Shown: positions 51,397-60,102, counted from the first letter of the stretch. The stretch: DNA of 64,000 nucleotides from Marinococcus luteus_A (GCF_034497705.1 NZ_JAXRUV010000005.1:1-64000), one strand, 5' to 3'. Numbers and translations are program-made. The notes: generated by a model not told the origin, from the sequence alone.

Positions 51397-51477
51397 TCTG
51401 ACCGGTGCTGCAAAATCTGTTTGAAGCAGCTTCTTTAAGGGTAAAAAGTTATATTCACACTACCGCGGAGGCTGACA

Positions 51478-52347
51478 ATGAAATTTTCAGGCACGATTTT
51501 AGTTGTAATGGCTGCGGTACTATGGGGTATTTCAGGTGGATTGGCAGATATACTATTACATAAGGGCTGGGACCCGTTAGTTATTTCATTTTACCGGGGG
51601 GCCGTAGGTTTTGTCTGTATTTTTATATGGTTCCTTCTACGGCTTCGCCAGACCGGGTCCCCATCCGCCCGCTTATTTATATGGGCAGCTCTCGCCGGGG
51701 CAGGCGTCGCCGGCAATTTCACCTTTTACTTCCTTAGTATCGAGGCCTCGAGCGTAGCAATTGCCGCTACGCTAATGTATACCGCACCTATATTTGTATT
51801 TTTGATTTCTTTTTTTCTAAAGCAGGAGCCCTCTACTTTTTTCAAATGGGGATGTATTGCAGTAGTGCTTGTAGGTATTTTTCTGCTGACAGGTGCTTAT
51901 GATACAAGCGGTTCCTCGGTTACACTTGCCGGCGCCGCTGCTGGCCTCGGGGCCGGTCTTTCGTACGCGTTGTTTATTTTCGGATTTAAATACGCCTCTG
52001 CAGTCGGCAGACCCGAAACCTCTTTAACAATCGCTTTCTTTGTCTTTTGTGTGATTCTTCTGACGTTTGTCGACCAACAGGAAGCAGTATCCGTTTTAAC
52101 ATCCAGTGACCTTGGGTGGTTTTTGCTGCTCGGGCTCGTTGGTGCAGGCATTTCCTTTGTACTCTACGTTATCGGTATAAAGCTGACTACTCCGGTTACT
52201 GCTTCAATGGTCGCCATGGCAGAGCCGGTCACCGCTTCTTTGTTTGGGGTAGTTCTACTTGGAGATAGTCTGGCAATTATTCAGGCTCTGGGTATCGTTA
52301 TCATTCTTGTTTCTATTACTGCGTTTAGCGTACGCCAGTCAACCTAA
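51478..52347 (+). CDS. EamA/DMT-family transporter
   Basis: The 289-residue product has ten predicted membrane segments in two EamA repeats (about 3-140 and 148-286). Typical segments include VMAAVLWGISGGLADILL and LTTPVTASMVAMAEPVTASLFGVVLLGD. Members export metabolites or amino acids; the substrate is not readable. GGAGG precedes the ATG, 81 bp after the YeiH gene with no clear terminator between, so the two may be co-transcribed. It ends at a good terminator. Confidence 0.87.
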   Translation: MKFSGTILVVMAAVLWGISGGLADILLHKGWDPLVISFYRGAVGFVCIFIWFLLRLRQTGSPSARLFIWAALAGAGVAGNFTFYFLSIEASSVAIAATLMYTAPIFVFLISFFLKQEPSTFFKWGCIAVVLVGIFLLTGAYDTSGSSVTLAGAAAGLGAGLSYALFIFGFKYASAVGRPETSLTIAFFVFCVILLTFVDQQEAVSVLTSSDLGWFLLLGLVGAGISFVLYVIGIKLTTPVTASMVAMAEPVTASLFGVVLLGDSLAIIQALGIVIILVSITAFSVRQST

Positions 52348-52348
52348 A

Positions 52349-52376
52349 AAAGCAGCTCCCAAAAGGGGCTGCTTTT
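52349..52376 (+). terminator. terminator of the EamA gene
   Basis: AAAAGCAGCTCCC and GGGGCTGCTTTT pair around AAAA and are followed by a T-rich tract. Confidence 0.85.
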
Positions 52377-52497
52377 CGTTTGAAAAAAAGCTGTATACTA
52401 TATGCTCCGATGCAGGCCCGGAACCACTTGTTTTTTTCCGTGATAAATAATAAAAAGCCTCCTGCAGATAAGCAGAGAGACCCGTATCGCATATATA

Positions 52498-52644
52498 TTA
52501 TAAAAAACTGATGGAGGTAATGGATTTCAAAATCTGCTGTACACCTGTCAGCATGGTCGGCATTTGCTCAATACTCATAAACGGCACAATAACATAAAAC
52601 ATAGAAAGACCCATTACCATCATTAATACAATTGGGTTTCGCAA
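52498..52644 (-). CDS. small single-span membrane protein, 48 residues
   Basis: A TTG at 52644 follows AAAAGAGGT by 7 nt. The 48-residue product has one methionine-rich hydrophobic segment (IVLMMVMGLSMFYVIVPFM, about 5-23) and then an amphipathic stretch ending ILKSITSISFL. It is followed on the minus strand by an imperfect hairpin and T run (about 52450-52482) that could terminate it. No family is recognised. The good ribosome binding site and clean hydrophobicity support a real small gene. Confidence 0.5.
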   Translation of the reverse strand: MRNPIVLMMVMGLSMFYVIVPFMSIEQMPTMLTGVQQILKSITSISFL

Positions 52645-52788
52645 ATTGCAGACCTCTTTTCTCCGAAATAATTAATTAAACACTATCATATCAACCCAAA
52701 TATGATTTTTGTGTTTTAATATCCACTTGTAACGTAAACGTAATTTCTTTAATCTTTTATTCATCAAATGGTTATTTTTGTTACTTTT

Positions 52789-53037
52789 TTACCCGGAATT
52801 CATTCTTTGCTGGCTCCATGGGATTTTAAAACCTACAAGTTCAATCTGCAGCTGATCGATACGCTTTGTCTGACCTTCCACATATCCGTGATCATGAAGA
52901 ACATTGATAATTTCCTGTATTTCCTCCCACTGCTCATTGCTTGCTGTATAAGGTACTTCCAAAATAACGATGTCATCATGCTCTTCAACTGTAGAACAAA
53001 ACTGATGGTTTTTAACCCAGTTCATACCTTTCCCCAT
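52789..53037 (-). CDS. small hypothetical protein, 82 residues
   Basis: The ATG at 53037 has GGAGGGGAG just upstream; the first in-frame ATG at 53052 lies before it. The product is soluble and acidic: an N-terminal MGKGMNWVKNHQFC, a beta-like IVILEVPYT and a helical EQWEEIQEIINVLHDHGYVEG. I do not recognise the family. It stands alone upstream of a 364-bp region shared with divergent brnQ. Confidence 0.65.
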   Translation of the reverse strand: MGKGMNWVKNHQFCSTVEEHDDIVILEVPYTASNEQWEEIQEIINVLHDHGYVEGQTKRIDQLQIELVGFKIPWSQQRMNSG

Positions 53038-53199
53038 AATTCTCCCCTCCAAGTGATATTGGACCTATGAATATATACCCTCTCACCTATGATATACACT
53101 TGAAATTATTAAAAATTTGATTTTTTCTTTGTATTTTTTCAAGCAATTACGCGTATCCGCTTACACTCTTTTTATTTGTCTTAATGCACGCTGACGGTT

Positions 53200-53361
53200 T
53201 ACTTTCAGTCAGATCCGCGTTACATTATAGAATGATTATTAACCTTACATAATGCTTTTCCTTATATAGTCATTTTCTCACAAGATGATCCAGTACAGCA
53301 TGATATTTCAAGGACTCTCTTAAGAATTTGACTCGTTTCCATTTTGGAAACGGGTTTTTTG
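53200..53361 (+). promoter_or_regulatory. brnQ leader ending in an intrinsic terminator (attenuator candidate)
   Basis: TTTCAG (53204-53209) and TATAGA (53227-53232, approximately) form a possible promoter. About 100 nt downstream, CTCGTTTCC (53332-53340) and GGAAACGGG (53346-53354) form a 9-bp stem with TTTTTT after it, 41 nt upstream of brnQ. A leader terminator before an amino-acid transporter suggests attenuation. The rest of 53038-53200 shows nothing clear. Confidence 0.45.
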
Positions 53362-53401
53362 CGTTGTGTGGCGTCATCACTTACGTACAGGAGGTGCCGA
53401 C

Positions 53402-54727
53402 ATGAAAAAGTCACGTATTCTTTTTATCGGCTTTATGCTTTTCTCGTTATTTTTCGGAGCTGGAAATTTAATTTTCCCGCCATTTCTTGGCTATTCTGCA
53501 GGAGACAACTTCACACCTGCTATCTTTGGTTTTCTCTTTACGGGAGTCCTTCTCCCTATTCTTGCCATTATGGCTGTTGTGCAGGCACGACACGGACTTA
53601 TCAGCATGGGAAGCAGAGTCCATCCCATGTTCGGTCTGTTGTTTGCGGTGCTGATTTATTTATCCATCGGAGCTTTATATGGAATTCCGAGGGCTGCGAA
53701 CGTCGCCTATGAGATCGGTTTTGTCCCGGCTGCAGGTATCGGAACCTGGTGGACACTTTTACTTTTTTCCTTAATCTTTTTCACAGTTACTCTTTGGCTG
53801 AGCTTAAATCCTGAAAAAATAGTCGATCGTCTGGGCCAATGGCTGACACCTATTCTATTCGTTACTTTAGCCGCTTTATTTGTACGGGCATTTTTTGTTT
53901 TCGATACAAATTCTTCTTCAGCTGAAGCCCCTTATAATAATTCTCCTTTTATTGGAGGCTTTCTAGAAGGATATCTGACGATGGATGCTCTCGGTGCCCT
54001 TGCCTTCGGAATGGTTATTGTTAACAGCCTGCGCACCCACGGGGCGTCTTCTAAACGTGAACTGATGTCCGGCGCTGCAGCAGCTACTGCAGTAGCTGGA
54101 ATCGGTCTTTCAATCGTCTATATTTCGCTTGGATGGATCGGTGCCCGGATGTCACAGCAGGAAGGAATCACTGACGGGGCCGGCATCCTTGAACCTGCCG
54201 CAGCCATGCTTTTTGGCCCATCCGGCAGCTTCTTTTTTGGTTTGATCGTTCTGCTTGCCTGCCTGACCACCAGCGTCGGCCTGATAACAGCATGCTCCGA
54301 ATTTTTTCACAGCGTAATGCCACGCATTGCCTATAAATCGTTTGTCGTATTTTTTACAGTCATCGGGATGCTGGTTACTAATTTAGGCTTGTCTTTAATT
54401 TTAAGCATCGCAGTTCCTTTACTCGTGTTTATTTATCCGCTTGCCATTGTGCTCATCGTCCTTTCACTTCTGCGTCCTGCTATTGGTGAAGGCTCACTAA
54501 TGTATCAGCTGGCGATTATCTTTACAGGGATATTCGCGCTTTACGAAGGACTTTCAAGTATAGGAGTCTTTGTTCCGGCTATCACAAGTATTCTTCAGAC
54601 CTCACCGTTTTTTGAGCAGGGGCTTGGCTGGGTGGTGCCTGCGTTTATCGGGGCTGCCGCCGGATATCTTCTCGAAAGGCTGATGCCTTCTCAATCGCCG
54701 CAAAGGACTTCTTTTCATGAAAAATAA
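53402..54727 (+). CDS. brnQ: branched-chain amino acid:cation symporter
   Basis: The 441-residue LIVCS-family product has about twelve membrane segments. It has the family N-terminus FSLFFGAGNLIFPPFLGYSAG and the later GYLTMDALGALAFGMVIVNSLR and ACLTTSVGLITACSEFF. It imports leucine, isoleucine and valine with sodium or protons. The ATG at 53402 follows AGGAGGTG; the frame upstream to 53366 is leader. It ends at a terminator shared with the convergent FNT gene. Confidence 0.93.
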   Translation: MKKSRILFIGFMLFSLFFGAGNLIFPPFLGYSAGDNFTPAIFGFLFTGVLLPILAIMAVVQARHGLISMGSRVHPMFGLLFAVLIYLSIGALYGIPRAANVAYEIGFVPAAGIGTWWTLLLFSLIFFTVTLWLSLNPEKIVDRLGQWLTPILFVTLAALFVRAFFVFDTNSSSAEAPYNNSPFIGGFLEGYLTMDALGALAFGMVIVNSLRTHGASSKRELMSGAAAATAVAGIGLSIVYISLGWIGARMSQQEGITDGAGILEPAAAMLFGPSGSFFFGLIVLLACLTTSVGLITACSEFFHSVMPRIAYKSFVVFFTVIGMLVTNLGLSLILSIAVPLLVFIYPLAIVLIVLSLLRPAIGEGSLMYQLAIIFTGIFALYEGLSSIGVFVPAITSILQTSPFFEQGLGWVVPAFIGAAAGYLLERLMPSQSPQRTSFHEK

Positions 54728-54736
54728 TATTTCATA

Positions 54737-54770
54737 AAAAAACTGCCCCTTTTCAGGAGCAGTTTTTTTC
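54737..54770. terminator. bidirectional terminator after brnQ
   Basis: AAAAAACTGCCCC and GGAGCAGTTTTTT pair around TTTTCA (one mismatch), between convergent genes. Confidence 0.8.
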
Positions 54771-55609
54771 TATTCAATACCTTCACCATCACGAAGCTCT
54801 TCCCTGTAGGCAAATAAGAACAGCAGAGAAACAAGGAGGGCACCACCGATTAAATTCCCAATACTTGCAGGGATTAAATTAAAAAGCAGGTATTCGTACC
54901 ATGCGTGCTCAGTATCTGCAAATACCCCCATGCTGAAGTAGCCCATGTTCGCTGCGCTGTGCTGAAAATTACCAGCCACAAATAGGATAACCGGAAGCGC
55001 AGTAGCCACTACTTTCCCCGTAACATCTCTCGCGGCTGTGGTAAGAAACGATGCCATGCCGATTAACCAGTTAGCCAGAATGCCGGACAAAACGACCTGG
55101 AACCAGCCGATTCCGCCAGACTCTTTAAATTTCATCTTGTCCGATAAATAAACCTGCAACTCTCCGTAAAATTCCGAAGTCAGGGATCCAGAAAGCTGAA
55201 TAACTGCTGCAACGAATAATGCACCGACAATATTGCCGATGTAAGTAGCAAGCCAGAACCTTGCAATCGGCATAAAATAAACACTCGGCTTTCGAAATAA
55301 GTAACTCGGAAGCAGAATATTAATTTCTGTAAATAGTACAGCACCGGATAAAAACACCATGACATAAGCCGCCGTAAAACCAATTCCTGACAATAGATAG
55401 TATAGCCCTTTCGCTTCTACGCCTGTTGCAAGGAGAATCGAAAAAACCGCTCCGAAGGTCATAAATGATCCTGCCAGTATCGCCAGCAGAAACTGCGCTC
55501 TGAATTCCTTACTTAAGTGGTTACGTCCATTTTCCCCAAACGCCTGTACCACCTCGGGCGGTTCTTTATACTGCCGGTCGGTTGCCCCGAGCTTTTGTTC
55601 TTTCGGCAT
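54770..55609 (-). CDS. formate/nitrite transporter (FNT) family channel
   Basis: The 279-residue product has six membrane segments of the FocA/NirC fold, with LLAILAGSFMTFGAVFSIL, GAVLFTEINILLP, ILANWLIGMASFLTT and the pore-proximal GNFQHSAANMGYFSMG (His-x-Ala-Asn). It conducts small monovalent anions such as formate, nitrite or hydrosulfide. It lies after an iron alcohol dehydrogenase gene but behind that gene's terminator. No formate lyase or nitrite reductase is close. Confidence 0.88.
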   Translation of the reverse strand: MPKEQKLGATDRQYKEPPEVVQAFGENGRNHLSKEFRAQFLLAILAGSFMTFGAVFSILLATGVEAKGLYYLLSGIGFTAAYVMVFLSGAVLFTEINILLPSYLFRKPSVYFMPIARFWLATYIGNIVGALFVAAVIQLSGSLTSEFYGELQVYLSDKMKFKESGGIGWFQVVLSGILANWLIGMASFLTTAARDVTGKVVATALPVILFVAGNFQHSAANMGYFSMGVFADTEHAWYEYLLFNLIPASIGNLIGGALLVSLLFLFAYREELRDGEGIE

Positions 55610-55658
55610 AACACATCTCTCCCTCTCCTGATCTCTGCCACAGGATCAGTACCAAAGG

Positions 55659-55684
55659 AAAAACCCCGAAGCAATCGGGGTTTC
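55659..55684 (-). terminator. terminator of the alcohol dehydrogenase gene
   Basis: AAACCCCGA and TCGGGGTTT form a stem around a short AGCAA-type loop and are followed by TTTTTCC on the minus strand. Confidence 0.8.
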
Positions 55685-55708
55685 CGGTTTATCTTTTTCC
55701 TTTTATAC

Positions 55709-56881
55709 TCAGCCTTTTACCAGAGCTTCTTTTCCGTAATATGAAGCTTTGAACAAGTCCTTCATCTGCTCGAAGGATGTTTCCCGTGGATTGGTTCCAG
55801 TACATGGATCGCTTAGTGCATTTTGAGCCATTGTGTCCAGATGGTCTTCGAAATCCTTTTCAGGAACACCGAATTCTTCAAGCGTAACAGCTAATCCTAA
55901 ATCCTTGTTGAGTTCAAAAATATACTCTACAAGCGAATCTGTCAATTCTTTATCTGTCTGCCCTTTTAAATGCAGGCGGCGTGCAATTTCTGCATAGCGG
56001 TCTTCTACCACTGCACGGTTGAACTCAATGACATACGGCAGATAAATCGCGTTGGCATAGCCGTGGGGAATATCAAACGTAGGACCGCTTTTATGAGCAA
56101 GGCTGTGTACATTGCCAAGCACCGCGTTCGCAAACGCCATCCCGGCCATCGCCTGAATACTGTGCATCTGCTTTCCTGCTTCGTGATCGCCGTTGTACGA
56201 TGCCTTCAAATTATCTTTAATCACTTCTGCACCGCCGAGAGCAAGAATGTTAGTGTATAAAGTCCGCGGCTTGGCTACGTAGGATTCGATAGTGTGGGTA
56301 AAAGCATCCATACCCGTGTAAGCGGCAATATGTTTTGGCAGATCTTCCACCATGATTGGATCAATAATAGCTATATCCGGCGTCAGACCAAAGTCTGCAA
56401 GTGGATACTTAACGTTTGTTTTTTCATCTGCCACTACTGAAAGATTGGAAACTTCAGAACCACTGCCGCTTGTCGTAGGAATACCGGCAAATTTCGCCTT
56501 GTGGCGGAGACGCGGCAATTCAAAAGGTTTCGTTGCATCCTCAAAGGAAAGCTCAGGGTGTTCATAAAACAGCCACATCGCTTTAGCAGCGTCCATCGCA
56601 GAACCGCCGCCGATGCCTATAATCCAGTCAGGTGCAAAGGAGCGCATTTCTTCTGCTCCTTCTTTGACCATTTTTGCGGTTGGTTCCGTATTGTATCCCT
56701 CAAGAACTTCAGTTTCAATATCTGCTGCAGCAAGATGCTCCTGAATGCGGGCTAAATTGCCGTTCTTTTTCACAGAGCCGCCGCCAATAACGAGCGTGGC
56801 TTTTTTCCCTTCAAATGTGCGCAGTACTTCAAGCGCGTTATCTTCAAAATAGATGTCTCTTGGGATCGTAAATCTGCTCAT
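55709..56881 (-). CDS. iron-containing alcohol dehydrogenase
   Basis: The 390-residue group III alcohol dehydrogenase has the NAD-binding GIGGGSAMDAAKAMW loop, the metal-ligand motif TGMDAFTHTIESYVAK (Asp and His) and HSLAHKSGPTFDIPHGYANAI (two more His). It oxidises or reduces a primary alcohol/aldehyde pair; relatives include ethanol, butanol and lactaldehyde dehydrogenases. GGGGG precedes the ATG. It is a single-gene unit. Confidence 0.92.
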   Translation of the reverse strand: MSRFTIPRDIYFEDNALEVLRTFEGKKATLVIGGGSVKKNGNLARIQEHLAAADIETEVLEGYNTEPTAKMVKEGAEEMRSFAPDWIIGIGGGSAMDAAKAMWLFYEHPELSFEDATKPFELPRLRHKAKFAGIPTTSGSGSEVSNLSVVADEKTNVKYPLADFGLTPDIAIIDPIMVEDLPKHIAAYTGMDAFTHTIESYVAKPRTLYTNILALGGAEVIKDNLKASYNGDHEAGKQMHSIQAMAGMAFANAVLGNVHSLAHKSGPTFDIPHGYANAIYLPYVIEFNRAVVEDRYAEIARRLHLKGQTDKELTDSLVEYIFELNKDLGLAVTLEEFGVPEKDFEDHLDTMAQNALSDPCTGTNPRETSFEQMKDLFKASYYGKEALVKG

Positions 56882-57022
56882 TAGTGAAGCCCCCTTAGTG
56901 TTTTAAGCTAAACGAAGATGTCTGGTATGATTGATAAACATCTATTTTAACTACAGAACAAGCATTTCCTTTTAATCCGGAAGATTAAACATGTCCGACG
57001 TCTCTGCCATGTTTATAAGCAT

Positions 57023-57049
57023 AAAAAAAGCCCGGGAACGGGCTTTTTT
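57023..57049 (-). terminator. terminator of the acidic duplicated-domain gene
   Basis: AAAAAAGCCCG and CGGGCTTTTTT pair around GGAA. It overlaps the gene's stop codon. Confidence 0.85.
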
Positions 57050-58109
57050 AGGCGGATTCATCTTTTGCAAGTGCACTGTTCAAGTCTTTTTTGACACTTT
57101 CCATGACCTCAGACTTAATTTCATCCAACAGGTCACTTTTTGAATTACCGATTAGTTCATCATGCAGCTGTTGCACTAGTTCCTGCTTTACATCTTCATA
57201 TAAATCATCTTTTAATTCGTTAATCAGCGAATGCTTTACATCTTTGACGAGCTGGCTGGTTGCTTCTTCGGAAATGAACGACGAACCTTCCTCTGCACTG
57301 TCTTCTTCGGCTGCCGGTTCTTCCTGCTCCACTTCACCGCTATTTTCTTCTTCTTTGTTATCTTCTGATGAATTTTCCTGTTCCTGCGAAGAGTCTGCTT
57401 CTTCGTTTTCTTCCGCATCGTCTTCTTCAGCCGGCTCTTCCTGTTCTTCTTCACCTGACATTTCTTCTTCACTGCTGCCGGCTTCTGAAGAATCTTCATC
57501 CGCATCTTCCTCACTGTCCGTTGGATCCTGCTTTTGTTCCCCAGAAGCCCCGTCTTTATTTTCTTCGGGCTGGTCCTCGCTTTCCCCACTGTTAACCTCG
57601 GCCATGATTTCATCAATCATTCCTTTTTTATCTGTAGAGGAGAGCTCCAGGCCGCTCTCTTCAGCAAGAGCCTGAATATCTTCTATACTCTGCATATATA
57701 AATCAATTTCCTCATCTTCACCATCTTCATTCGTAATAACGACGTTTGCCTGGTCCTGCTCTTTTTCTTCAGATGAGGAATTCTCCTTCTCATTTTCGCT
57801 GCTCGGCTCTTCCTGTTCTTCTTCCTCAGGAAGCTCTTCGTCGCTTTCTTCTTGCTCGTCCTGATTTTCTTCGTTTTCTTCGTCCTCCGACCCCTGGTCT
57901 TCTCCGCTGTCTTCACTTTCCACTTCTTCCATGATTTCGTTAATCATATCCTCTTTTTTGGTGGAAGATAATTCGAGGCCGCTTTCTTCAGCAAGAGCTT
58001 TGATATCTTTTACGCTCATCATGTAAAGATCTACTTCTTCATCTTCTCCGTTTTCGTTCGTAATAACCACATTTGCCTGTTCTTCTGATGATTGTCCGTT
58101 TTTAGCCAA
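57048..58109 (-). CDS. very acidic protein with two Rho-N/SAP-like modules and a C-terminal helix
   Basis: The TTG at 58109 is chosen because AAAGAGGG lies 6 nt upstream; earlier in-frame ATGs at 58127 and 58226 have weaker sites. The 353-residue product contains two nearly identical 53-residue modules (about 11-63 and 120-172). Each reads QANVVITNE, an acidic DLYM strand, then an LAEESGLELSST helix pair typical of Rho N-terminal/SAP-like folds. They are joined and followed by Glu/Asp/Ser-rich linkers. The tail (about 290-353) is a charged amphipathic helix (VKDVKHSLINELKDDLYEDVKQ...). The function is unknown; nucleic-acid binding is inferred only from the Rho-N resemblance. Confidence 0.75.
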   Translation of the reverse strand: MAKNGQSSEEQANVVITNENGEDEEVDLYMMSVKDIKALAEESGLELSSTKKEDMINEIMEEVESEDSGEDQGSEDEENEENQDEQEESDEELPEEEEQEEPSSENEKENSSSEEKEQDQANVVITNEDGEDEEIDLYMQSIEDIQALAEESGLELSSTDKKGMIDEIMAEVNSGESEDQPEENKDGASGEQKQDPTDSEEDADEDSSEAGSSEEEMSGEEEQEEPAEEDDAEENEEADSSQEQENSSEDNKEEENSGEVEQEEPAAEEDSAEEGSSFISEEATSQLVKDVKHSLINELKDDLYEDVKQELVQQLHDELIGNSKSDLLDEIKSEVMESVKKDLNSALAKDESA

Positions 58110-58161
58110 TGCAATCCCTCTTTTCATTTCTCTCGCCCGAGAATATATTATTGGATTTTGT

Positions 58162-58479
58162 TTACACAAAATGGATGATAATCTGCCGGATTTCTTTTTG
58201 AAATTCTTCAGGAATGCGCTTTTCATATCTTGTCGAAATTACGCAGTGATCATGCCGCTGAATTTCTGTAATCGGATATTGAAACATCAACTGATCGTCT
58301 TCATCTTTTACATAAAAAATCATACGCGCCCGTTTTTTTACGCCGTTAGCATAACGTACTTTACCCTGTCGTTGCGGAAATTGAAACCCAAAGGTGTATT
58401 TGCCGTCTTTTTTCTCTCCCGAAGCCTTATCATCTAATGGAATACGCATATTTACTATTCGTCCAGGAAGAACTAACAC
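58162..58479 (-). CDS. hypothetical protein, 105 residues
   Basis: The GTG at 58479 follows AAGGAG by 9 nt; the upstream ATG abuts the site and is unlikely. The product is soluble, basic and beta-rich (GKYTFGFQFPQRQGKVRYANG, ARMIFYVKDEDDQLMFQYP). It ends in a helical IPEEFQKEIRQIIIHFV. No family is recognised. It precedes the acidic Rho-N-like gene by 52 bp on the same strand without a clear terminator, so co-expression is plausible. Confidence 0.65.
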   Translation of the reverse strand: MLVLPGRIVNMRIPLDDKASGEKKDGKYTFGFQFPQRQGKVRYANGVKKRARMIFYVKDEDDQLMFQYPITEIQRHDHCVISTRYEKRIPEEFQKEIRQIIIHFV

Positions 58480-58685
58480 GATTAACATCTCCTTATAGAT
58501 GAGTTTTGTTTCACCGTGACGGATTTTCCCTTTTTAGATTTTGGCTTTAATTATATCATTACCTTTCCGATAGATTTTTAATCTTCTACTAAGGAACTAA
58601 TTTTACGCTTCAGCATTTCACAGGCGCTCGGCTGGTGCTGTTTATACAATAAAGCCCCCTTCAGGTGTCAGGTGGCTTCGAACTG

Positions 58686-58964
58686 TCAGACGGTATTTTT
58701 ATTGTTTTCGATCATCTTCTGAATCCTGTGGGCATACTGTCGTTCATTATAGGTGAACAGCACATAATTTTTTGCAGTTGTTTCAATAAAAAGCTGACGC
58801 ATAGTCCCTCCCGGAATACCAATTCTCACAGCATCAACTTCTGCCCCACTATACGTGTTGTCAAAATAGAGGTTCGTAATAGTATTTTTAGGTATTTTTA
58901 TTTTAGAAAACATCCACTTGATTACAACATGCTCTTTATCTTCTTTAATTCTAATTCCCCACAT
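58686..58964 (-). CDS. SunI/YnzG-like bacterial PH-domain protein
   Basis: The 92-residue product matches the single-domain PH-like family that includes the sublancin immunity protein SunI: an N-terminal beta strand, IPKNTITNLYFDNTYSGAE, then AVRIGIPGGTMRQLFIETTAKNYVLFT and a C-terminal helix. Unlike SunI it shows no clear membrane anchor. No bacteriocin gene is visible nearby, so immunity is not implied. An AAGGAGGGAATG-like site precedes the ATG. Confidence 0.65.
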   Translation of the reverse strand: MWGIRIKEDKEHVVIKWMFSKIKIPKNTITNLYFDNTYSGAEVDAVRIGIPGGTMRQLFIETTAKNYVLFTYNERQYAHRIQKMIENNKNTV

Positions 58965-59045
58965 TACATTCCCTCCTTTTACAAAAACCTTATCATTAAC
59001 AATATTAGAAATAAATGTATTTAATATTCAAAACTTATATAATAA

Positions 59046-59086
59046 AAACGCCCGTGTTTCTTTATTTCAAAGAAGCCGGAGCGTTT
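59046..59086 (-). terminator. terminator of the esterase gene
   Basis: AAACGC...CGG...TTCTTT pairs with AAAGAA...CGGGCGTTT through an imperfect 41-nt hairpin and is followed by TTTTTATT on the minus strand. Confidence 0.65.
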
Positions 59087-59122
59087 ATAAAAATTCCTGC
59101 GGTCTGTTACTTCATGACTGTT

Positions 59123-60064
59123 TTACAAGTTTCTTTTTAAAGCATCTACATACTCTCTGACGGCCCGCTGGCTGACTTCTGCCTGCGGCGCAATGCCTTC
59201 AAAGCCATGGAAGCATCCTGGATACAGGTGAAATTCTGCCTGTACGCCGGACTGGCTTAATCGTGAAATATATTCTATTGTTTCATCCCGAAACGGATCC
59301 GCACTTCCCACCATAGTATACGTAGGTGGAAGGCCGGAAAAATCCTCTGCCTGGGCTGGAGAAGCGTATGCAGGCACATCTTCTTTAAGATCGCCGAGAT
59401 AGGCTTGCCAAGCTGCCTGGTTGGAGTAATAATTCCATACTCTCGTATCCGTGATTTCCTGGCTGGAAACAGTAATATTTCTATAATCCAGCATCGGACA
59501 AAGCGGCATCTGAAAAGCTATCTCCGGGCCGCCCCTGTCTCTTGCCATTAAGGACACAGCTGCTGTCAGCCCCCCGCCGGCGCTGTGCCCCGCCACTCCG
59601 ATGCGCTCTGCGTCTATGCCGAGCTCACCGGCGTGCTCTGCAACCCACTTAAGCCCTGTATAGCAGTCCTCCACACCGGCCGGAAAAGGGTGCTCCGGGG
59701 CAAGCCGGTAGGCGACAGAGATGACTACACATCCTGCTTCGAGCACAAACCTTTCGCACAACTCATCATTCATCTCCGGAGTGCCGCTCAAATACCCACC
59801 TCCGTGAATCCAATATAAGCCTGGAGAAATTGTTTTCACCGGCATGACCGGCTCATATATACGAACCCGTATGTTCTGACCTTCCTCATGGCCAGGGATG
59901 TGTTTGTCTGTAACTCTTACTTTACTGCGGCTGATGGGAGCTTCCCCTTCAAACGCCTGTTTTGTCAATACACGGCTGTTTCTAATTTCTTCACGCGTTG
60001 AAAACTTCATTTCCGGCAGCCCATCCAGTACTGTGTGCAATTCATTCTGAATTTTTTCTTTCAT
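59123..60064 (-). CDS. alpha/beta hydrolase, hormone-sensitive-lipase-type esterase
   Basis: The 313-residue product has the HSL-family oxyanion motif WIHGGGYLSGT and the nucleophile elbow GVAGHSAGGGL. The catalytic Asp is near VGSADPFRDE and the His in YPGCFHGFE. It hydrolyses short-chain esters; the natural substrate is unknown. A consensus cre site overlaps its -35 region, predicting repression when preferred sugars are present. Confidence 0.88.
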   Translation of the reverse strand: MKEKIQNELHTVLDGLPEMKFSTREEIRNSRVLTKQAFEGEAPISRSKVRVTDKHIPGHEEGQNIRVRIYEPVMPVKTISPGLYWIHGGGYLSGTPEMNDELCERFVLEAGCVVISVAYRLAPEHPFPAGVEDCYTGLKWVAEHAGELGIDAERIGVAGHSAGGGLTAAVSLMARDRGGPEIAFQMPLCPMLDYRNITVSSQEITDTRVWNYYSNQAAWQAYLGDLKEDVPAYASPAQAEDFSGLPPTYTMVGSADPFRDETIEYISRLSQSGVQAEFHLYPGCFHGFEGIAPQAEVSQRAVREYVDALKRNL

Positions 60065-60102
60065 TTCCGGCTCTCCTGCTTTCTGTTGGTGACATAATCT
60101 GT

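Noticed and set aside
53232..53252. six-codon frame MIINLT directly before MLFLI in the brnQ leader
   Set aside because: It has no ribosome binding site and its ATG lies at or before the predicted transcription start.
57091..57675. 194-codon Ser-rich plus-strand ORF
   Set aside because: It is antisense to the acidic duplicated-domain gene; complements of Glu/Asp/Ser codons give long open Ser/Phe/Leu frames.
58578..58649. 23-codon minus-strand frame (TTG start with AAGGGGG 5 nt upstream) between two hypothetical genes
   Set aside because: It is too short, has no recognisable motif and only moderate binding-site spacing. I could not separate it from chance.
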